NCBI RefSeq assembly: GCF_900996225.1
Contig: NZ_CAAJGL010000068.1
Span: 558,001 to 622,000, forward strand
From: Paraburkholderia sp. BCC1884
GTDB taxonomy: Bacteria > Pseudomonadota > Gammaproteobacteria > Burkholderiales > Burkholderiaceae
Length of the DNA stretch: 64,000 nucleotides
Direction: 5' to 3'
How positions within the stretch are numbered: position 1 is the first letter of the stretch; each line of letters opens with the position of its first letter. Below, piece after piece: positions 25,910 through 34,292 of the stretch. The notes under the pieces were generated by a model that saw only the letters and a program-made list of their open reading frames with translations, made no database searches and had not been told where the DNA came from. Position numbers and translations under genes: made by a program.

Positions 25910-27342
25910 TGCGACGCTCCTTTTTCCGCGCGCAGGACTGCGCTGAACTCGTGGTTCGCCGTTTTCCAGTCGAGTAAGCGATCCGCCGCGATGCCGGTGG
26001 CACGCGAACTTTTGATCGACGCGTGCGACACGTCCACCGCATCGGACGCGCTCAGGGGCGCGCCGTTGAGCACGCTCGCGTAACGCGACAGCATCGCGGA
26101 GAGCGATGCCGGGTCGCCGCCGGCGCCCGGTGGCACGGTGTCGGGGTCGAGAGTCAGTTGCGGCGCGACAAGGGTCGCCGCGAGTTCGACCAGACTGAGA
26201 TCGCTGCCGCGCGGACCCATCAGCGAGATGCCAAACGGCGCACCGTCGCGGCTTGCGAACGGTAGGGACACCTGCGGCAAACCGCACAGCGGCGTCAGGC
26301 CGAGCAGATGCGTCGCGCGGTTGCGATAGAGCTCGAAGGCGTCGTTTTCGATGTTCAGGAGCGGCGCGATGTCGGGCATGGTCGGCATGACCACTACGCC
26401 GTCGCTACCGAGCAGGCGCGTGACATGGTCCGTAAAAGTCTTTCTGACTGCCGCCGCCGCCTCGGCCTGTTCAGCCGTGACCGTCTTCGAGAAAGCGAAG
26501 CGCGCTGCGACGTCAGGCCCAAGCCGCAGCCCCACGCTTTCGATCAATTCGCCCGCCTCCTGCCAGGCTTCCCATCCCTGCAGAATGCGATATGCGTGGT
26601 AGAGCTCGTCGAGCCGGCCATCCGTCACGCTGACGGGTGTGGCTTTGCCGAACGCGGTTTCCATCACCGCGATCGCCGGCTTGAGCGCGGCGATCGCGTC
26701 CGCGTCGAGCATGGCGAAGAGGTCTTGAGCGAACAGTAAGCGCGGATGCACGGGTAGCGGCGCTGCATCGGCACCGAGCAGCACGGTGGCGACCAGGGCG
26801 AAGGTTTGCGCGTCGCGCGTCATGAACCCGCAGGTGTCGAAGCTCGCGCATAGCGGAAAGCAACCCGCGAGCGAGATCCGGTCCTGCGTCGGGCGGATGC
26901 CGTAGAGTCCGCAGTGGCTCGCCGGGGCACGCACCGAGCCGCCGGTGTCACTGCCGAGCGCAAAATCGGCGAGCCCGGTGGAGACGGCCGAGGCCGAGCC
27001 AGACGACGAGCCTCCCGTGATGCGCCAGGGCGCGGCGCCGTTGAGCGGTGCGCCGAAGTGCGCGTTGTTGCCGCGCGCGGAGAACGCCAGTTCGTCGGTG
27101 ATGGTCTTGCCGACGAAGCGCGCGCCCGCATCGAGCAGGGTCGCGACGACCGCCGCATGGCGGGTTTTGACGCCCGAGCGCGCCAGCATGTGCGGATTGC
27201 CGGCGCTGGTCGGATAGCCGGCGACATCGTAGATATCCTTGACGGCGAAAGTCAGCCCAGCGAGCGGGCCACTGGCTGCATGCGGGACGTCCACGGGCGG
27301 GAAGGGCAAAAACGCGTGAGCGGGTGACGACGGGACGAGCAT
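25906..27342 (-). CDS. Amidase-signature hydrolase with C-terminal extension (first of the pair)
   Basis: A 478-residue amidase-signature enzyme. Triad elements are Lys in LTFAVKDIYDVAG, GGSSSGSASAVSTG, and nucleophile loop LGSDTGGSVRAPASHCGLYG. Relatives with VKDxYDVAGxPTxAGNP openings act on small amides, carbamates or allophanate-like compounds. The last 90 residues (PPGAGGDPASLSAMLSRYAS...) are a short extra helical segment. GGAG precedes the chosen ATG. It lies between the importer ATPase gene (19 bp upstream) and the second amidase (4-bp overlap), deep in one operon. Confidence 0.87.
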   Translation of the reverse strand: MLVPSSPAHAFLPFPPVDVPHAASGPLAGLTFAVKDIYDVAGYPTSAGNPHMLARSGVKTRHAAVVATLLDAGARFVGKTITDELAFSARGNNAHFGAPLNGAAPWRITGGSSSGSASAVSTGLADFALGSDTGGSVRAPASHCGLYGIRPTQDRISLAGCFPLCASFDTCGFMTRDAQTFALVATVLLGADAAPLPVHPRLLFAQDLFAMLDADAIAALKPAIAVMETAFGKATPVSVTDGRLDELYHAYRILQGWEAWQEAGELIESVGLRLGPDVAARFAFSKTVTAEQAEAAAAVRKTFTDHVTRLLGSDGVVVMPTMPDIAPLLNIENDAFELYRNRATHLLGLTPLCGLPQVSLPFASRDGAPFGISLMGPRGSDLSLVELAATLVAPQLTLDPDTVPPGAGGDPASLSAMLSRYASVLNGAPLSASDAVDVSHASIKSSRATGIAADRLLDWKTANHEFSAVLRAEKGASQ

Positions 27343-27361
27343 TGGATCTCCGTGGAAGGAT

Positions 27362-28378
27362 CTATGAACCAGCCGGCATGGGGGCAGCTTGTAGCGCCGG
27401 GTCCACCAAAACACAACGGACATGGTGTCCGCTACTCACTTCGGTCGGCGGTGGCATGCGCTCGGAACAGACCTGGCGAGCGTACGCGCAACGCGGTGCA
27501 AATGAGCAGCCGGGCGCGAGTTGCGAGAGATCGGGCGGAGAGCCGCCGATCGTCGCGAGGCGCTGCCCGCGAACCATGCCGCCTTCGCTGCGGCTGTTGA
27601 GCAGGGCGATGGTGTACGGGTGACGTGCACTGCGGATCAGATCGCGCACCGGACCCTCTTCCACGATCGCGCCGCCATACATCACCGCGACGCGATCGGC
27701 GATCTCGACGGCGGCCGCGATGTCATGCGTGACGAACACGATCGAGAGCCCGAGCTCACGCTGCAATTCGCGCAGCAGGATCAGCACCTGGATCTGCACC
27801 GTGGCGTCGAGCGCGGTGGTCGGCTCGTCGGCGAGGAGCACGGACGGGCCGCCTGCCAGCGACATGGCTATCATTGCGCGCTGTCGCATGCCGCCTGACA
27901 TCTCGTGTGGATAAGCGTCCAATCTGCGCTCGGGGCTGGGGATGCGCACCGCCTGCAACAGCTTCAACGCTTCGGCGCGAGCTTCGCTGCGGCTCATCGG
28001 ACGATGCACGCGAATCGCCTCGCCGATTTGCTGGCCGACGGTGTAGACCGGATCGAGTGCGAGCAGGGGTTCCTGGAAAATCATCGCGACCCGGCCGCCG
28101 CGCAGCTTGTTCAACTCGGCGCGCGTCATGGCGAGCAGGTCGTCGCCTTCTATCGCGATCGTGCCGGCCAGCCTGGTCGTTCGAGGGTCGTGCAGACGCA
28201 TCAGCGAGCGCAATGTGACGCTCTTGCCCGAACCGGATTCACCGAGCAGGGCAACGGCCTCACCGGCCTGCACATCGAGCGATACGCCGTTGACGGCGCG
28301 CACGGGACGGCTGCTGCGCGTGAACGTCACTTCGAGATTGCGTACGGATATCGCGGGTCTACTACGGTTGACATTCAT
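27362..28378 (-). CDS. Peptide-type ABC importer ATPase, DppD/OppD-like
   Basis: A 338-residue ATPase: Walker [13 protein letters not shown]-loop [11 protein letters not shown], signature [14 protein letters not shown], Walker [12 protein letters not shown] and the H-loop FVTHDIA. The C-terminal oligopeptide-binding extension carries the CSFAPRC cysteine pair of Dpp/Opp ATPases. It is cytoplasmic, paired with the next ATPase in a heterodimer under the two permeases. It overlaps that neighbour by four bases. The lineage handles dipeptides, oligopeptides, nickel or glutathione, and the amidase company argues for an amide or peptide-like substrate. Confidence 0.92.
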   Translation of the reverse strand: MNVNRSRPAISVRNLEVTFTRSSRPVRAVNGVSLDVQAGEAVALLGESGSGKSVTLRSLMRLHDPRTTRLAGTIAIEGDDLLAMTRAELNKLRGGRVAMIFQEPLLALDPVYTVGQQIGEAIRVHRPMSRSEARAEALKLLQAVRIPSPERRLDAYPHEMSGGMRQRAMIAMSLAGGPSVLLADEPTTALDATVQIQVLILLRELQRELGLSIVFVTHDIAAAVEIADRVAVMYGGAIVEEGPVRDLIRSARHPYTIALLNSRSEGGMVRGQRLATIGGSPPDLSQLAPGCSFAPRCAYARQVCSERMPPPTEVSSGHHVRCVLVDPALQAAPMPAGS

Positions 28379-29412
28379 GCCGATACGCCTCCTTTCGCCG
28401 CGCTATGACCGGAACCCGGCTCGTGCATCAGACAGGCGACCATGCCCGCGCCGGTGTCGCGCAACGCGGGCATGCGGGCGGCGCAGATCGCCTCGGCATT
28501 CGCGCAGCGCGGATGGAAGCTGCAGCCCGTCGGTACATCCACGGGGTTGGGCGGATCGCCCGCGAGCGGTGGCGTTTGAGTGCGATGGTCGGGGTCCATC
28601 GACGGTACGGACGACAGCAGCGCCCGCGTATACGGATGCAGCGGTTGCGTGAAAATCTGCTCGTTGTCGCCGATTTCGATGACCTTGCCGAGATACATGA
28701 CGAGCACACGATCGCACAGGTAACGCACCACGCCGAGGTCGTGGCTGATGAAGAGATAGGTCAACTGGAACTCTTCTTTCAGGTCCAGCAGCAGATTGAG
28801 CACCTGTGCCTCCACCGATTTGTCCAGCGCCGACACGGCTTCGTCGAGAATCACCATGCGCGGGCGCAACGCGAGCGCGCGAGCAATGTTGACGCGCTGC
28901 CGCTGGCCGCCGGATAGCTCGTGCGGATAGCGTCCCGCGAAGCGCACCGGATCGAGCCCCACGCGCTGCAGTAACCGATGCGCGCGATCGAGCGATTCGT
29001 CGCGGCTCACACCATGCACGCGCGGCCCGAACGCGATCGACTCCTCGATGGTCATGCGTGGATTGAGTGACGAGTAGCTGTCCTGGAACACCATCTGCAC
29101 CTGGCTGCGATAGCGGCGCAAAGGTAGTGCGCGGGAGCCGACACTTTGCGCGTCGAACACGAGTTCGCCCCTGTCCTGCGCCGACAGCTGCATGAGAAGC
29201 CGCGCGGTAGTCGACTTCCCGCAGCCCGATTCGCCGACCACGCCGAGCGTCTCGCCTTTCCTTACGTCGAAGTCGATGCCGTCGACGGCTTTCACCGAAC
29301 CGCGCGACGCGCCCGGCAAGGCCCCGCGCAAGGGAAAATGTCGCACCAGTCCACGTACCGACAACAGCGGCTGGAGCGGGCCGCCGAGGTCCTCGTTCAA
29401 GATGTCCGCCAT
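28375..29412 (-). CDS. Peptide-type ABC importer ATPase, DppF/OppF-like
   Basis: A 345-residue ATPase with Walker A VVGESGCGKST, Q-loop FQDSYSSLNPR, signature LSGGQRQRVNIARAL, Walker B VILDEAVSALD, H-loop FISHDLG, and the C-terminal CSFHPRC motif of OppF/DppF. It lies three bases downstream of the permease stop and overlaps the partner ATPase gene. The order (F-type before D-type) is the reverse of the E. coli dpp operon but common elsewhere. Confidence 0.92.
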   Translation of the reverse strand: MADILNEDLGGPLQPLLSVRGLVRHFPLRGALPGASRGSVKAVDGIDFDVRKGETLGVVGESGCGKSTTARLLMQLSAQDRGELVFDAQSVGSRALPLRRYRSQVQMVFQDSYSSLNPRMTIEESIAFGPRVHGVSRDESLDRAHRLLQRVGLDPVRFAGRYPHELSGGQRQRVNIARALALRPRMVILDEAVSALDKSVEAQVLNLLLDLKEEFQLTYLFISHDLGVVRYLCDRVLVMYLGKVIEIGDNEQIFTQPLHPYTRALLSSVPSMDPDHRTQTPPLAGDPPNPVDVPTGCSFHPRCANAEAICAARMPALRDTGAGMVACLMHEPGSGHSAAKGGVSA

Positions 29413-29415
29413 CGT

Positions 29416-30318
29416 TTAGCCCTTGATTTCCATCGCCTGGCGAATTGCGTCGGCGAGCAGGTTGAATGAAATCGACGTGATGAAAATCATCACGCCGGGC
29501 AACGCGGCAATGATCGGCTGCGTGTAGATCGCGTTGCGCAGCGCGTTGAGCATCAACCCCCATTCCGGGCTCGGCGGCGTCACGCCCAGGCCGAGAAACG
29601 AGAGGCCGGCGGCGAGAATCATCGAGACCGAGATCAGGCTCGTGGCGTACACGAAGATCGGCCCGAGCACGTTGCCGAGCAGTTGCACGCGCACGATGGT
29701 GAAGGGCGATGCGCCGGACGAGCGCGCGGCGTCGATGAAGTCGCTATTGCGCAATTGCGTGGTCACGCTTTCAGCCACGCGGATCACCTGCGGGATGAAC
29801 ACGATGGTCAGCGACAGCAGCGCGTTCTTAATGCCGGCGCCGATCGTGCCGGAGAGGGCGACCGCCAGCAGCACCGAGGGAAACGCGTAGAACACGTCGA
29901 CGGTGCGCATCACGAGCGTGTTGGCGACGCCACCCGAGTAACCCGCGAAAATGCCAATCGAGCCGCCCACCAGAAATGCGATCACGACGGGCGCGATGCC
30001 CATGAAGAGCGACAGGCGTCCGCCCATGATGAGACGTGACAGCAGGTCGCGGCCGAGTTCGTCGGTACCGAGCAGATGCCCGGGCGTGCCGACGGGCTTC
30101 AGACGCTCGAGCATCGATGCCTGGAAGGGATCGTGCGGCGCGATCCAGGGTGCGAGGATCGCCATCAGCAACAGCAGCGCGACCACGGTCCCGGCGACGA
30201 GCGCGACGCGGCTTTTGCGCACGCGCCGCAGCGTGTTGCTCCAGTAGCCGGGAGAGCGCAGCGGGGCCGTATCGGCGACATTGGCCGGGGTTAGCGGAGT
30301 GGACAATTTGCTTTCCAT
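29416..30318 (-). CDS. Peptide-type ABC importer permease, DppC/OppC-like
   Basis: A 300-residue inner-membrane permease. After a cytoplasmic N-terminus it has a first helix (VALVAGTVVALLLLMAILAPW), the family signature PVGTPGHLLGTDELGRDLLSRLI, and the EAA loop RSSGASPFTIVRVQLLGN that contacts the ATPases. The start at 30318 sits two bases after the stop of the partner permease. It forms the channel with that partner. Confidence 0.92.
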   Translation of the reverse strand: MESKLSTPLTPANVADTAPLRSPGYWSNTLRRVRKSRVALVAGTVVALLLLMAILAPWIAPHDPFQASMLERLKPVGTPGHLLGTDELGRDLLSRLIMGGRLSLFMGIAPVVIAFLVGGSIGIFAGYSGGVANTLVMRTVDVFYAFPSVLLAVALSGTIGAGIKNALLSLTIVFIPQVIRVAESVTTQLRNSDFIDAARSSGASPFTIVRVQLLGNVLGPIFVYATSLISVSMILAAGLSFLGLGVTPPSPEWGLMLNALRNAIYTQPIIAALPGVMIFITSISFNLLADAIRQAMEIKG

Positions 30319-30320
30319 GG

Positions 30321-31274
30321 TCAGGTGCGCGCGATGCGTGGATCGAGGACCGTCTGCAACGTATCGACGATCAGATTCACCAGCACGAAGAGCAGCGCCA
30401 GCGTCAGGATGGTTCCTTGCAGCAGCGGATAGTCGCGCTGGAAGATAGCCGTGTTGAGCAGGAAGCCGGTGCCGGGCCACGAGAAGATCGTCTCGATCAG
30501 GATCGAACCGCCGAGCAGATAGCCGAGTTGCAGCCCCATGACGGACAGCGCGGTAGGCGCGACGTTCTTCGCGACATGCGCGAGGATGGCGCGGTTGCCG
30601 AGCCCTTTCGCGGCGAGGCCCACGATGAACTCCTGACCGAGAATGTCCCCGACCAGCGCGCGGACCGTGCGTGCGATGATGCCCATCGGAATCACGGACA
30701 TGGCGACGGCCGGCAACAGCATGTAGCGCACGTGCTGCCAGTCCCACGTCCAGCCAGCGGCGCCGTCCGGGCCGCCGCCGGTGGCGGGCAGCCACGGCAG
30801 GTACACCGCGAAGACGATCACGAGGACGATGGCGAGCCAGTAATGCGGCACGCTCACGCCCAGCACCGACACGAACGACGACACGCGATCGACCAGCGTA
30901 TTGCGGTAGTAGCCGCCGATGAAACCGAACATCCCGCCAAAGCAGAAGCCGAGCAGCGTCGCGACGAGGGCCAGCCGCAACGAATAGGCGAGTGCGCCGA
31001 AGACGTCGGTGGCGACGGGGTCGCCCGTGGAAATCGAGGTGCCGAGGTCGCCGTGCAGCGCGCGCCACAACCACGTCACGAATTGCACCGGCAGCGGCTT
31101 GTCGAAACCGTATAACGCGAGCATCTGGTTGCGCAGTCCTTCCGAGGCGTCGGCGGGCAGCACGGATGAGAGCGGGTCGCCTGGCGCCAGATGCAGCAGC
31201 AGGAAGCACAGTAAGGTCACACCCAGCATGATCGGGATGGCATAGATCACACGGCGGATCAGATACATGAACAT
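30321..31274 (-). CDS. Peptide-type ABC importer permease, DppB/OppB-like
   Basis: A 317-residue inner-membrane permease with the DppB hallmarks: MYLIRRVIYAIPIMLGVTLL at the N-terminus, LHLAPGDPLS, the large periplasmic insert, and the EAA-type loop (AKGLGNRAILAHVAKNVAP). The start at 31274 has GGAG at good distance. A start 12 bases earlier overlaps this ribosome-binding site and is disfavoured. It is followed directly by the DppC-like gene. Confidence 0.9.
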   Translation of the reverse strand: MFMYLIRRVIYAIPIMLGVTLLCFLLLHLAPGDPLSSVLPADASEGLRNQMLALYGFDKPLPVQFVTWLWRALHGDLGTSISTGDPVATDVFGALAYSLRLALVATLLGFCFGGMFGFIGGYYRNTLVDRVSSFVSVLGVSVPHYWLAIVLVIVFAVYLPWLPATGGGPDGAAGWTWDWQHVRYMLLPAVAMSVIPMGIIARTVRALVGDILGQEFIVGLAAKGLGNRAILAHVAKNVAPTALSVMGLQLGYLLGGSILIETIFSWPGTGFLLNTAIFQRDYPLLQGTILTLALLFVLVNLIVDTLQTVLDPRIART

Positions 31275-31328
31275 CGCAAGCTCCATCGTGGGTCACGGCA
31301 CGAAGCCGTGACCGTTTTCATGAACGCG

Positions 31329-32984
31329 CTATTTGATCGACATCGTGGCGATGTCGATCAGCCAGTTGTGCGGTTGCACGACGCCGGTGACCTTCGGCGA
31401 CATGGCGCGCGGTCCGACGTCATGCGCGACGAAGATCATCGAGTTCTGGTCGGTCATATAGGCATGCAATTGACCGAGGTAAGCGTCGCGCTTGGCCGGA
31501 TCGAACGAAGTGCGGGCTTCCTGCACCAGCTTCTCGGTAGTGTCGTCGCTGAAATAGCCCCAGTTGTTCGACGCGGGTGGAAACGCGCCCTTGCTGGAGA
31601 AGCGCACCATGCCGAAGAACGGGTCCATCGTGCTCGCGCTGACGTTGATGACATTCGCCCCGTGCGCCGCCGGATTGCTTGCGCCGAGACGCCAGTTGGT
31701 CAGCAACGTGTTCCAGTCGAGCACCTCGAGCTTGACGTCGAAGAAGCAGGCTTTGAGGCTCTCCTGCATGTATTGATTCATTTCCTGCGGCTGCATCTGT
31801 CCCGAGCCCGACGATGACATCTGCACCCTCACTTCCATCGGTTTGTCCTTTGAGTAGCCCGCTGCGCTCATCAGCTTGCGTGCCTCGTCGGGGTCGAACC
31901 TGATCTTGTTGGTGGGGTTGCCCCACCACGGATCGCCCGGCGAATAGATGCCGAGCGCGGGCGTCATATAGCCGCCGAGGAGCGTCTTGAGGCCTTCACG
32001 GTCCACGCATTCGTTAGCGGCCTGGCGCACCCGCTTGTCGAGCCAGGGCGAGCCCGGCGCGAACGACAACTGCCACGGCCAGATATGCGGCTGGGTGTTC
32101 GCGTAGATCGTGTAGCCGGCCGACTTCAATTGCGGAATCGCATCCGGTGCGGGCGCTTCGATCCAGTCGACCTGATGCGAGAGCAACGCCGCGGTGCGTG
32201 CGCTCGCTTCCGGCATCGGCAGCAGGATCAGGCGGTCGATCTTCGGCACACGTTTTTGATCCCAGTACGCAGGGTTCTTCACCATCTCGATGCGCTGGTG
32301 GGCGACGAAGGTCACCGCCTTGAATGGACCTGTGCCCGACGGATGCGCCGCGAACGCCGACCATGCCTGTGCGGAACGTTTGGCGGCATCCGTCTGCGAG
32401 GCCGGCACGGCGGCCAGGTCCTTGGACCATTCCACGGGCGAAGCGAAGTAGAGGTTGACGAGGTTGTACGGGAAAAAGGCGTCAGGCACGCTCGTGGTCA
32501 ACTCGACCGTGAGGTCGTCGATCTTGCGGGCCGACACGAGTGTCGGCATGCGCGAGAGCGTGAGGCCGGCCTGGCGCGGATCGAATTGCGGCGCCTGTTT
32601 GTCGAGCACCTTCTGCACGTTCCACACCACGGCATCCGCGTTGAACGGCGAGCCATCATGGAACTTCACGCCCGGGCGCAGTTTGAATACCCATTTCGTC
32701 CTGTCGGCGTCGTCGACTTTCCAGCTTGTCGCGAGGTCGGGGATCAGGCCGGAGGGCACATTGGCCTTGGACAGATCGAACTGGATCAGCGAATCGAACA
32801 TCGTGATGCCGGTGAAGCGATTGCCCTCGTATCCCTGGTCCGGCTGGCCGCCGGTGAATGGAATGTCGGCGGCGGTCATGGCTACGCGCAATACCTTCTC
32901 CTGAGCGAAGGCAGGAGCGGCGACAACGAGGCTGAGCGCAAGTGCGGCGGTCACGGAGCGCAAGCTGGATTTAGGCGGATTCAT
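31329..32984 (-). CDS. Peptide-type ABC importer solute-binding protein
   Basis: A 551-residue family-5 extracellular solute-binding protein, periplasmic. The signal peptide ends in AAPAFA-QEK, and the mature part has the diagnostic WVFKLRPGVKFHDGSPFNADAVVWN segment and the SGTGPFKAVTFVAHQRI region of DppA/OppA-type receptors. A length of about 520 mature residues is typical. It is the first transport gene of the operon, 51 bp after the GntR gene. Ligand unknown, with the linked amidases pointing to an amide-containing compound. Confidence 0.92.
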   Translation of the reverse strand: MNPPKSSLRSVTAALALSLVVAAPAFAQEKVLRVAMTAADIPFTGGQPDQGYEGNRFTGITMFDSLIQFDLSKANVPSGLIPDLATSWKVDDADRTKWVFKLRPGVKFHDGSPFNADAVVWNVQKVLDKQAPQFDPRQAGLTLSRMPTLVSARKIDDLTVELTTSVPDAFFPYNLVNLYFASPVEWSKDLAAVPASQTDAAKRSAQAWSAFAAHPSGTGPFKAVTFVAHQRIEMVKNPAYWDQKRVPKIDRLILLPMPEASARTAALLSHQVDWIEAPAPDAIPQLKSAGYTIYANTQPHIWPWQLSFAPGSPWLDKRVRQAANECVDREGLKTLLGGYMTPALGIYSPGDPWWGNPTNKIRFDPDEARKLMSAAGYSKDKPMEVRVQMSSSGSGQMQPQEMNQYMQESLKACFFDVKLEVLDWNTLLTNWRLGASNPAAHGANVINVSASTMDPFFGMVRFSSKGAFPPASNNWGYFSDDTTEKLVQEARTSFDPAKRDAYLGQLHAYMTDQNSMIFVAHDVGPRAMSPKVTGVVQPHNWLIDIATMSIK

Positions 32985-33035
32985 GCGTGAACGTTCCAGA
33001 GGTTGAGGGAGGCCAAGGGGTTGAGAAAGAAGACA

Positions 33036-33716
33036 TCACGGCTGGACAAAACTGATGCCGATGCGCGCGGCAGCGTTGAGCAGATGGGTCTGCATGGCGA
33101 GCATGGCCGCGGCGGGGTCGCGCGCGCAGATCGCAGCGGCGATCGCGCGATGCTCGGCGGCGGGCTCATCGACTCGCTCGCGATTGGAGAAGGGGCGCCG
33201 AACGCTGTCGGTGATGCGATCTTCGAAGTCGTGCGTGAGTTGGTACAGGTGCTCGTTGCCGGTCAATTCGGCGATCAGTTGGTGGAATTCGAGGTCGGCT
33301 TGCGAAGCGGTGACCAGATCGAGCGAACGCAAGGCTTCTTCGAAGCGCGCCTGCACGCCCCACAGACGCGGCGCGGCGCGCGCATCGCAGAGTCGCGCGG
33401 CGAGACTCGCCGCGGCGGGTTCGAGGAGAAAACGAAGTTGCATGATGGCGCCGGACGGCGCTTGCGTCGGCAGAATCGGATTGGTTTCGGTGTCCGCGAG
33501 CACGCCATTGCGACCGGAGACGAAAGTCCCTTTGCCTGCGATCGAACGCACGAAGCCGAGTGCTTCGAGCATCGAGATGGCTTCTCTCAAGGAGCCCCGG
33601 CTAATGCCGAGCGATTCGGCCAGATCTCGTTGCCCGGGCAGCATTTCGCCGGCGGCGTAAGTGCCAGCAAGGATCTGGCTCTGCAGCGTCTGCGCCGCAA
33701 TCATGGGCATGCTCAT
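33036..33716 (-). CDS. GntR/FadR-family regulator of the amidase-transport operon
   Basis: A 226-residue GntR regulator with an N-terminal winged HTH (LPGQRDLAESLGISRGSLREAISMLEALGFV, about 26-56) and an FCD ligand domain (DLEFHQLIAELTGNEHL; AEHRAIAAAI). The FCD histidines and Asp that usually bind a metal and a carboxylate ligand are present. AAGGGA precedes the ATG. It is the first gene of a nine-gene operon, and a perfect palindrome lies 34 bp upstream of its start, so autoregulation of the whole unit is likely, relieved by a pathway intermediate. Confidence 0.88.
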   Translation of the reverse strand: MSMPMIAAQTLQSQILAGTYAAGEMLPGQRDLAESLGISRGSLREAISMLEALGFVRSIAGKGTFVSGRNGVLADTETNPILPTQAPSGAIMQLRFLLEPAAASLAARLCDARAAPRLWGVQARFEEALRSLDLVTASQADLEFHQLIAELTGNEHLYQLTHDFEDRITDSVRRPFSNRERVDEPAAEHRAIAAAICARDPAAAMLAMQTHLLNAAARIGISFVQP

Positions 33717-33749
33717 GGGTTCCCTTCGGACGGCGAGGACGGGACTGGA

Positions 33750-33761
33750 CCAACCGGTTGG
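33750..33761. promoter_or_regulatory. Palindromic operator candidate for the GntR regulator
   Basis: CCAACCGGTTGG is a perfect 12-bp palindrome, flanked by GGA and ACC that extend it imperfectly (TGGACC...GGACCA). Size, symmetry and position just upstream of the gntR start match operators of FadR-type regulators. Binding is inferred. Confidence 0.55.
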
Positions 33762-33970
33762 ACCAATGCAAGCTGCGTGCCATCGAGGGTTTGCCCAAGC
33801 GCCAAGGGGCTTCTACGTATTGCGAGGCGCCTCGGCGCGCTGACGCGGGGCGTGTCGCACGGACATGGGTGAGGGGTGCGCGTCTTTGGGGCGCGAGGGT
33901 GCGCCGGTCCAGAGCGTTGCAGCGATGCGCTGCGCGAGTTGCAGACGGGGTGGCGGAGGTCCCGTCGCCG

Positions 33971-34264
33971 CTACTGGCAGTCCGCCTGATACCAAACATC
34001 GACCCGGCGTTGCGCCGCCTGCAGATCGTCCGGGTAGTCCGGATCGAACCATCTCGACGGGTCATAGCCCGCTTTCCTCAATGCCGCCAGCTCGCTCCCG
34101 TTGCGCTCGCGCGTAAGCGGCTCGTTGTTCCTGAGCGCGGTGAGGTCGCGGCATTGAGTCGTGCTCAAATGCGTCGTGTTTTGCGGCATTGAGCCCGTCG
34201 CGCAGCCAGCCAGCAAGAGTAGCAAGGCCGGATGCAACGACCGGATCGTTCGTGCGAACTTCAT
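33971..34264 (-). CDS. Small DUF4148-like lipoprotein
   Basis: A 97-residue lipoprotein. The signal sequence has a lipobox LLAGC, so the mature protein begins at Cys20. The mature part carries LTRERNGSELAALRKAGYDPSRWFDPDYPDDLQAAQRRVD, and its ending resembles the DUF4148 family (LTRAQVRAEL..L..AGYNP....YP.dlQAAQ.rva), abundant in Burkholderia. Cell-envelope location, function unknown. It lies 28 bp downstream of the EgtB-like gene on the same strand and could share its transcript. Confidence 0.75.
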   Translation of the reverse strand: MKFARTIRSLHPALLLLLAGCATGSMPQNTTHLSTTQCRDLTALRNNEPLTRERNGSELAALRKAGYDPSRWFDPDYPDDLQAAQRRVDVWYQADCQ

Positions 34265-34292
34265 GGTTCTTTTCCTTGCGGCCCGCAGCGGG

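Noticed and set aside
24524..26287. 587-residue version of the second amidase
   Set aside because: The first 126 residues lie inside the upstream amidase in another frame and have no family similarity; the 25909 start has a good ribosome-binding site.
30036..31115. A 359-residue plus-strand frame inside the permease genes
   Set aside because: Antisense shadow of two well-supported permeases; Arg/His-rich and motif-free.
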